Assembly: GCA_016199025.1 (NCBI GenBank)
Contig: JACQHM010000007.1
Coordinates: 1 to 10,096, forward strand
Origin: Candidatus Methylomirabilota bacterium
GTDB taxonomy: Bacteria; Methylomirabilota; Methylomirabilia; Methylomirabilales; JACQHM01
Direction of reading: 5' to 3'
DNA: 10,096 nucleotides
Below, piece by piece: positions 6,371 through 10,096 of this stretch. The position numbers and the translations under genes are program-made. The notes under the pieces are model-generated. The model saw only the letters and a list, made by a program, of their open reading frames with translations. It was not told the origin of the DNA and did not search any database. Positions within the stretch are counted from its first letter, which is position 1; each line of letters begins with the position of its first letter.

Positions 6371-7306
6371 TCAGACGAAGAGTGAGCTGACTGATTCCTC
6401 ATTGTGAATCCGCTTGATGGCCTCACCCAGGAGGGAAGCTACCGAGAGAACGGTGAGCTTCTTCGAGGACTTCTCTCCCAGGGGGATGGTATTCGTGACC
6501 ACCACCTCGTCGATAGGCGAGGCCTCGATCCGATCGATGGCCTGCCCTGAGAGGACCGCATGGGTGCAGCTTGCATAAATCCTCCGCGCCCCCTGATCCC
6601 TCAGGGCCTTGGAAGCCTTGGTCAGGGTGCCGGCCGTATCCACGATGTCATCGATGATGATGATGTCCTTCCCCTCCACCTCGCCAACGACGTGCATGAT
6701 CTGGGCCTCGTTGGGGCCGACCCGCCTTTTATCGACGACGGCCAGGGACGCCCCCAGGCGCTTCGCAAAGGCCCTGGCCCGTTCCACGCCCCCGGCATCG
6801 GGAGAGACGACGACCGTCTCGTCCTGCCAGGTCTGCTGCTTAAAGTACTCGAGCTGCACCGGTGTGGCGTAGAGATGATCCACCGGGATGTTAAAGAAGC
6901 CCTGAATCTGGCCTGCATGGAGATCCAGGGTGAGGACCCGGTTCACCCCGGCAGCCGTGATGAGGTCCGCCACCAGCTTGGCAGAGATGGGAACCCTGGG
7001 TTGGACCTTCCGATCCTGCCTGGCATAACCGTAATAGGGAAGGACCGCCGTGATCCGCAAAGCCGAGGCCCGTTTCAGGGCATCGACCATGATCAATAAC
7101 TCCATCAGATGATGATCGACCGGCGGGCAGGTGGGTTGGATGACGAAGACATCAGCTCCCCTCACGTTCTCGAAGATCTGGACGAAGACCTCCCCGTCGG
7201 CGAACCGGGAGACATCGGCCGCCCCTAGCGGGAGCCCCAGGTGGTCAGCAATCTCGTGAGCAAGCTGAAGGTTCGCATTGCCTGAAAAACCGATCAGCTT
7301 CGCCAT
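6371..7306 (-). CDS. prs: Ribose-phosphate pyrophosphokinase (PRPP synthetase)
   Basis: The enzyme transfers pyrophosphate from ATP to ribose-5-phosphate, making PRPP for nucleotide, histidine and tryptophan synthesis. The 311 residues match class I enzymes. FADGE at 36-40, the flexible catalytic loop ARQDRK at about 95-100, the signature DLHAGQIQGFF at 128-138, VVDKRRV near 190-196 and the PRPP loop IIDDIVDTAGT at about 217-227 are all intact. An in-frame ATG at 7318 would add four residues (MRGE). I chose 7306 because AGGGGGAG lies just before it and nothing like a ribosome-binding site precedes 7318; the short spacing leaves this unsettled. It is the first gene of the minus-strand run and has its own promoter upstream. 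Confidence 0.96.
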   Translation of the reverse strand: MAKLIGFSGNANLQLAHEIADHLGLPLGAADVSRFADGEVFVQIFENVRGADVFVIQPTCPPVDHHLMELLIMVDALKRASALRITAVLPYYGYARQDRKVQPRVPISAKLVADLITAAGVNRVLTLDLHAGQIQGFFNIPVDHLYATPVQLEYFKQQTWQDETVVVSPDAGGVERARAFAKRLGASLAVVDKRRVGPNEAQIMHVVGEVEGKDIIIIDDIVDTAGTLTKASKALRDQGARRIYASCTHAVLSGQAIDRIEASPIDEVVVTNTIPLGEKSSKKLTVLSVASLLGEAIKRIHNEESVSSLFV

Positions 7307-7365
7307 CTCCCCCCTCATTTGGCAATTGGTTCGAGACCTTCCCCTGAGCCGATCACTGCAGAACC

Positions 7366-7394
7366 ATTCTAGTCGATCTGGATTAACTTGTCCA
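7366..7394 (-). promoter_or_regulatory. Sigma-70-like promoter for prs and the downstream run
   Basis: On the minus strand a -35 box TGGACA (7389-7394) and a -10 box TAGAAT (7366-7371) each match the consensus at five of six positions and are exactly 17 bp apart. Transcription would start near 7359, giving a leader of about 40-53 bases. The promoter lies 16 bp inside the chromosomal flank of the ISAs1 element, so the insertion left it intact. Confidence 0.6.
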
Positions 7395-7409
7395 CCCAGT
7401 TCAACCCGT

Positions 7410-7429
7410 GACCCAGGGCAAACGCATCT
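7410..7429 (+). repeat. Terminal inverted repeat of the ISAs1 element, prs side
   Basis: These 20 bases match the reverse complement of 8632-8651 at 19 of 20 positions; the inner 16 (7414-7429, starting CAGGGCAAACG) are identical. Confidence 0.9.
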
Positions 7430-8565
7430 TATCCAGCTAGGACTTTGAGCAAGTAGTTGTCATTCCACGCGGCTTTCAGCCGTTTTGCCTTCATGCCACA
7501 CTTGGCCGTCTTTTCGTGTCGCAGCAGGTTCAAGGCTATGTGTCTCAGCACCGCAAAGTTTTGCGGCGCATGCTCTTTCCGAATGCGGCTCTCATCTTCC
7601 CGGAACGCCACGTCGAGGACCCAGTGCACCGAATTCTCAATCCCCCAGTGGCTGCGGACCGCAGAGGCGAATTGAGCGGCATCGCGCTCCAAACTGGACA
7701 GATAGTAGCGCGTTTCTTTGGTGGTTTCCTGCCCGATCTGCCGCTCCGCTTCGACCATCCCGATACTGCGGAGCCCCGGCCATAACGGTTTGCCGGTGAC
7801 CGCCGTCAACCACTCGACCTCTGAGGTGATCCAGTGCCGACGGATTTCGATGCGGCCATGATCCCCATCCACCGTTTGATGCAACTCACCGTTGAGGTCT
7901 GCAAACGCCGTGGCCTGAGCCTCCTCAAAGAGTTCTTTCACAGCTTCATACAACACCCCTTGATTGCCTTTGAGGGCCAGCACATAGTCCGCCTCTTGCT
8001 CCAGAATTTGCGCCGCGATCGCTTCCTGGCACCCCATCGCATCGATGGTCACGATGCAGCCGGAGAGCTCCAACACCTGCAAGAGGGCAGGAATGGCCGT
8101 GATTTCATTCGACTTTTCATCCACCTTGACTTGGCCCAACACCAGGCGATTGGCCGAGGCCCACGCACTCACCAGGTGGATAGCGGCCTTCCCATTCGCC
8201 TTATCATGGGACCGCCGCAGCTGTTTGCCATCCACGGCAATCACCTGGCCTTGGGTCACCTCATATACCGCTCGAATCCAGTCGAGAAAACATGCCTGAA
8301 ACTCCTTCGGGTCCAAGCGCGCAAACACCCGAGCAAACGTATCATGCGACGGGATGCCATTCTGGAGGTCCAAAAACCGCCCCAACCAGTCCCGTTTGGC
8401 TTTGCCATAATTTTCGATATCGACCCACGTCTCGGCCCCGCAAATCACGGCACAAATCGCAGTGGTGATGATGTTGATCAATGGATGAAGCTTGGTGCGA
8501 TCAATTCTCGGGTCCGTCACATGAGAAAAATGCGCCTGGATGGTCGCCGTGGGGTGCTGACTCAT
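7429..8565 (-). CDS. ISAs1-family DDE transposase
   Basis: This protein cuts and joins the ends of the surrounding element. The 378 residues show the N-terminal domain common to ISAs1 / H-repeat proteins (HFSHVTDPRIDRTKLHPL, then IPSHDTFARVFARLDPKEF). The DDE catalytic residues are Asp112 in VIAVDGKQLRRS, Asp175 in IVTIDAMGCQ and Glu310 in SHWGIENSVHWVLDVAFREDESRIR. The ALKGNQG block near 197-203 is also typical. The frame is unbroken, so the gene is probably functional. The ATG has GGAGGAGG about 6 bases upstream and a plausible promoter. A fold-back repeat covers the start site (see 8564-8600). The stop TAA lies at the edge of the terminal repeat. Confidence 0.95.
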   Translation of the reverse strand: MSQHPTATIQAHFSHVTDPRIDRTKLHPLINIITTAICAVICGAETWVDIENYGKAKRDWLGRFLDLQNGIPSHDTFARVFARLDPKEFQACFLDWIRAVYEVTQGQVIAVDGKQLRRSHDKANGKAAIHLVSAWASANRLVLGQVKVDEKSNEITAIPALLQVLELSGCIVTIDAMGCQEAIAAQILEQEADYVLALKGNQGVLYEAVKELFEEAQATAFADLNGELHQTVDGDHGRIEIRRHWITSEVEWLTAVTGKPLWPGLRSIGMVEAERQIGQETTKETRYYLSSLERDAAQFASAVRSHWGIENSVHWVLDVAFREDESRIRKEHAPQNFAVLRHIALNLLRHEKTAKCGMKAKRLKAAWNDNYLLKVLAG

Positions 8566-8600
8566 GGTTGTCCTCCTCCATTATTCGGTTGGACAACCAT
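8564..8600 (-). promoter_or_regulatory. Fold-back hairpin over the ISAs1 transposase start site
   Basis: ATGGTTGTCC and GGACAACCAT are perfect 10-bp complements at 8564-8573 and 8591-8600. In a transposase-sense RNA the 3' arm contains the first two bases of the start codon, while the arm and 17-base loop enclose the GGAGGAGG ribosome-binding site. The 5' arm overlaps the -10 box and the expected transcription start. RNA from the element's own promoter would therefore lack most of it, and RNA entering from outside would contain all of it. Confidence 0.6.
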
Positions 8601-8627
8601 TATCGTCTCTCCCTCCCCTGAAATCAA
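8599..8627 (-). promoter_or_regulatory. Putative promoter of the ISAs1 transposase
   Basis: On the minus strand TTGATT (8622-8627) and GATAAT (8599-8604) are 17 bp apart, with four and five consensus matches. The predicted start is near 8590-8592, about 25 bases before the ATG at 8565. Confidence 0.5.
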
Positions 8628-8631
8628 CTTT

Positions 8632-8651
8632 AGATGCGTTTGCCCTGAGTC
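8632..8651 (-). repeat. Terminal inverted repeat of the ISAs1 element, distal side
   Basis: This is the partner of 7410-7429, with 19 of 20 positions complementary. It ends 4 bp before the ATG of the YD/TIG gene. Confidence 0.9.
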
Positions 8652-8655
8652 CGTG

Positions 8656-9183
8656 ATGAAGCACGTGCCATACAACAGCATCTTGCTGATCCTGTTTGGC
8701 CTTTTTCTGGTACTCCAGGCCGGCCAGCTCCACGCGCAGGAGCCGACAATCATCTACCTCTACAATGACCTGGGGCGGCTGCTCCGGGTCATCAATGAAA
8801 ACAATGAGTGTGCGACGTACACGTATGATGCGGTTGGGAACATTCTTTCGATTACACGCGCGACAAACTGCCTGCAACCTCCCGCCATTGAGAGCCTGTC
8901 GCAGGAGACGGCGAAGGCCGGCGACACCGTGTGCATGACCATCACGGGGACCAACTTCCTTGGGGCGACGGTGACAACTGACAATCCTGAGGTCCAGATC
9001 ACTCGCATGCGGGTGACGGAGACGAGCATCGAGGTCTGTCTCGTCATCTCGTTATTCTCTGCCATTGGGCCCACAAAGATCACTATCACCACGCCCGCCG
9101 GCTCAGTCGAGCGCAGCTTTAACATCGAGCTTCCCAACCCAACGATCATTACTCAGAATGAACTCATAGCGAGTAGCGGCTAA
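8656..9183 (+). CDS. Secreted YD-repeat and IPT/TIG domain protein, truncated remnant
   Basis: The 175-residue product starts with a clear signal peptide: MKHVPYN, a hydrophobic run SILLILFGLFLVL, and a likely cleavage after LHA at residue 27. One RHS-type YD repeat follows (about 34-68, YNDLGRLLRVI and TYTYDAVGNILSITR). Then comes an immunoglobulin-like IPT/TIG domain (about 76-158, with AGDTVCMTITGTNFLGATV and ITITTPAGSVERSFNIELP). Proteins of this make-up are usually much longer exported surface proteins; here the frame stops soon after the TIG domain, inside or beside the IS5 element. The frame is open far upstream only because it is antisense to the transposase, so the ATG before the signal peptide is chosen; a GTG lies one codon earlier. 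No ribosome-binding site is visible, since the ISAs1 end lies 4 bp before the ATG. It is probably not expressed normally; I do not assign a function. Confidence 0.7.
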   Translation: MKHVPYNSILLILFGLFLVLQAGQLHAQEPTIIYLYNDLGRLLRVINENNECATYTYDAVGNILSITRATNCLQPPAIESLSQETAKAGDTVCMTITGTNFLGATVTTDNPEVQITRMRVTETSIEVCLVISLFSAIGPTKITITTPAGSVERSFNIELPNPTIITQNELIASSG

Positions 9184-9629
9184 GAAGTATTGAAAGTTAC
9201 TCGAAAATTAATCATGGAATACGCCAGGAGTCGGAAGCCCTTGCGTGTTTCTGGGAGGCGATCGTAACTGATCACCAGTTTCCGGTAGGTATCCTGCCAG
9301 CCGAACGTTCGTTCGACCTTGTAGCGTTCTTGGTAGAGGGTTTTGTTGAACCAACGAAATTTGCGTGCAATGGCCATCGGCTCTTTGGTATTTCTCCGGT
9401 TCGGAGCGATGACGGGCACCAGTCCAGCGGCCCGGATACGGGCCTTGTTATCCTGGGAATCAAATCCGGAGTCCAGGGTCAGGGCCGATCCTGTGAGGTC
9501 AATCCCGATGGCCGAGGTGAAGTGGACAAGGTTGCCCAAGGTTTCCGGCAAGATGATCGAATCATGCTGATTCACCGGCTTGACGGAGATCGGACCGAGA
9601 ACGAATCCGGTATTGTCCGTGATGGTCAA
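9180..9629 (-). CDS. IS5-family transposase, second frame (orfB)
   Basis: This frame supplies the catalytic C-terminal half. TLDSGFDSQDN carries the second DDE aspartate and YQERYKVERTFGWQDTYRKLVISYDR the glutamate with the usual Y-ER-F surroundings. Read upstream of the nominal TTG at 9629, the same frame continues as GLGIGYSGHKHQKGEKEL, a hallmark of IS5 transposases. The protein is thus made as a fusion after a -1 frameshift rather than from the TTG. The fusion would have 125 residues from the first frame and 167 from this one, 292 in all. Its stop codon overlaps that of the YD/TIG frame on the other strand. Confidence 0.85.
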   Translation of the reverse strand: MTITDNTGFVLGPISVKPVNQHDSIILPETLGNLVHFTSAIGIDLTGSALTLDSGFDSQDNKARIRAAGLVPVIAPNRRNTKEPMAIARKFRWFNKTLYQERYKVERTFGWQDTYRKLVISYDRLPETRKGFRLLAYSMINFRVTFNTS

Positions 9630-10057
9630 CTCTTTTTCCCCTTTCTGGTGCTTATGGCCCGAATAGCCAATGCCGAGGCCCCTTTTTTTACCACCATGTT
9701 CGAACCGTCTCCATGGAGGATCGAAGGATCCAGTTGATCGGTCTCTCGGAGGTGGATCACCGATGCCTCAAAGAGGGCCTGAGAGGAGCCGTTTTTCGAC
9801 CACCGATTGTGCCACTTGTAGACATTGGTCCAGTGCAGTTCATTTCTTCGGGTCTTGAGTTGGTTCCACTGAATCCCCGTATGGAGAACGTATAAGATAT
9901 AGTTGAAAATCTTGTAGAGCGAAAGCTTGGGTTCCGGTCCTTTCACGGGTTTCTTCAGATGCGGAGCTATGGACCCATTGAAGTCTTTACGGGAAACCTT
10001 CTTGGGAATGCTATTGTAGCGAAATTTTCTCTCTTCAACGGTTGTTACGATGTCCAT
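9626..10057 (-). CDS. IS5-family transposase, first frame (orfA)
   Basis: This 143-residue frame holds the N-terminal domain typical of IS5-family proteins (LYKIFNYILYVLHTGIQWNQL, then LHWTNVYKWHNRWSKNGSSQALFEASV). The first catalytic aspartate is in LHGDGSN near residues 115-120. The frame continues past the slippery site for 18 residues without similarity to the family and stops at 9626. AGGGGGG lies about 10 bases upstream of the ATG. Without frameshifting it would give a short protein with the N-terminal domain only, which in other elements of this style can act as a regulator. Confidence 0.85.
   Translation of the reverse strand: MDIVTTVEERKFRYNSIPKKVSRKDFNGSIAPHLKKPVKGPEPKLSLYKIFNYILYVLHTGIQWNQLKTRRNELHWTNVYKWHNRWSKNGSSQALFEASVIHLRETDQLDPSILHGDGSNMVVKKGASALAIRAISTRKGKKS
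9679..9689 (-). promoter_or_regulatory. Programmed -1 frameshift site (A7 heptamer) in the IS5-family transposase
   Basis: In the transposase-sense strand the first frame reads GTA AAA AAA GGG. This contains the slippery heptamer A AAA AAA (9689-9683), followed by GGGG (9682-9679). Slipping back one base here continues into RGLGIGYSGHKHQKGEK, restoring the conserved IS5 sequence. The match between slippery site and frame change is exact. A stimulatory downstream structure was not evident to me. Confidence 0.75.
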
Positions 10058-10096
10058 AGAAATGTACCCCCCTACGGAGAAAGTGCTGCCGCGCGC

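Larger units (their letters stand above)
7410..8651. mobile_element. ISAs1-family insertion sequence, complete, 1242 bp
   Basis: The element is bounded by terminal inverted repeats and carries one full-length DDE transposase on the minus strand. The size is normal for the family. The transposase stop codon touches the inner edge of one inverted repeat. I find no exact 8-10 bp target duplication: only CCGTGA occurs close to both ends (7406-7411 and 8651-8656), overlapping the inverted repeats by a base or two. The element separates prs from a YD-repeat gene on its other side. Confidence 0.85.
9180..10096. mobile_element. IS5-family insertion sequence, right end outside the window
   Basis: Two overlapping minus-strand frames together encode an IS5-family DDE transposase. 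The left terminus must lie at or left of the transposase stop at 9180, inside the 3' part of the YD/TIG reading frame. I could not match it to an inverted repeat, because the other end does not appear within the 39 bases upstream of the first frame and is probably beyond 10096. Bounds given are those of the supported part. Confidence 0.7.

Noticed and set aside
6354..6371. AGAC-loop-GTCT plus a T-run as a plus-strand rho-independent terminator
   Set aside because: The stem is only 4 bp and no plus-strand gene ends here; both flanking genes read the other way.
7326..7350. GGTTCGAGACC resembling a tRNA T-loop upstream of prs, where a tRNA gene is often found
   Set aside because: The flanking bases do not form the 5-bp T-stem and no other tRNA arm is present.
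7834..8655. Upstream extension of the YD/TIG frame through the IS, giving a 449-residue protein
   Set aside because: The extension is antisense to the ISAs1 transposase; the signal peptide begins only at 8656.
10058..10096. Right inverted repeat of the IS5 element at the window edge
   Set aside because: Only a 5-base word GCGGC is shared with the left side near 9175, too little to call a terminus.

Overview
The window is a stretch of bacterial chromosome made of high-GC housekeeping genes, with an insertion-sequence cluster at its right end. Nothing here names the species. A hopanoid-type squalene/phytoene synthase (HpnD-like), a TL5/Ctc-type bL25 and the gene order prs-rplY-pth-rpsF-ssb-rpsR-rplI-dnaB fit a Gram-negative lineage of the Deltaproteobacteria / NC10 (Methylomirabilota) / Rokubacteria kind. 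That placement is an inference from layout and style, not from a database match.

Left part (about 1-2066), plus strand: a galactose-1-phosphate uridylyltransferase (galT) is followed by a presqualene-diphosphate-synthase-like gene (hpnD) with a TTG start. The spacer between them carries a 9-bp inverted repeat. hpnD converges on dnaB across a 39-bp gap holding a short GC-rich stem-loop.

Central part (about 2067-7409), minus strand: a compact operon-like run reads, in transcription order, prs, rplY (bL25), pth, rpsF (bS6), ssb, rpsR (bS18), rplI (bL9), dnaB. It combines PRPP synthesis, rescue of peptidyl-tRNA, four ribosomal proteins and two replication proteins. rplY and pth overlap by GTGA, ssb starts one base after rpsF stops, and the dnaB ribosome-binding site abuts the rplI stop codon. 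A good sigma-70-like promoter for the run lies just upstream of prs. Several intergenic spacers carry short tandem repeats whose unit is always 7 bp but whose sequence differs from spacer to spacer; one 28-bp block is four heptamers.

Right part (about 7410-10096): a complete ISAs1-family element (7410-8651) with near-perfect 20-bp terminal inverted repeats sits directly upstream of prs. Five bases beyond it starts a small secreted YD-repeat plus IPT/TIG protein, apparently the N-terminal remnant of a larger surface protein. Its 3' end runs into an IS5-family element whose transposase is split into two frames at an A7 slippery heptamer, as expected for programmed -1 frameshifting; that element runs off the window edge. 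The ISAs1 copy has a 10-bp perfect inverted repeat that would hide the transposase start site only in transcripts entering from outside, a predicted defence against read-through expression.

No CRISPR array, tRNA, rRNA, prophage or recognisable defence system is present. The observations most worth checking are the heptamer repeats, the ISAs1 fold-back hairpin, and the IS-bounded YD/TIG remnant at a probable rearrangement junction.
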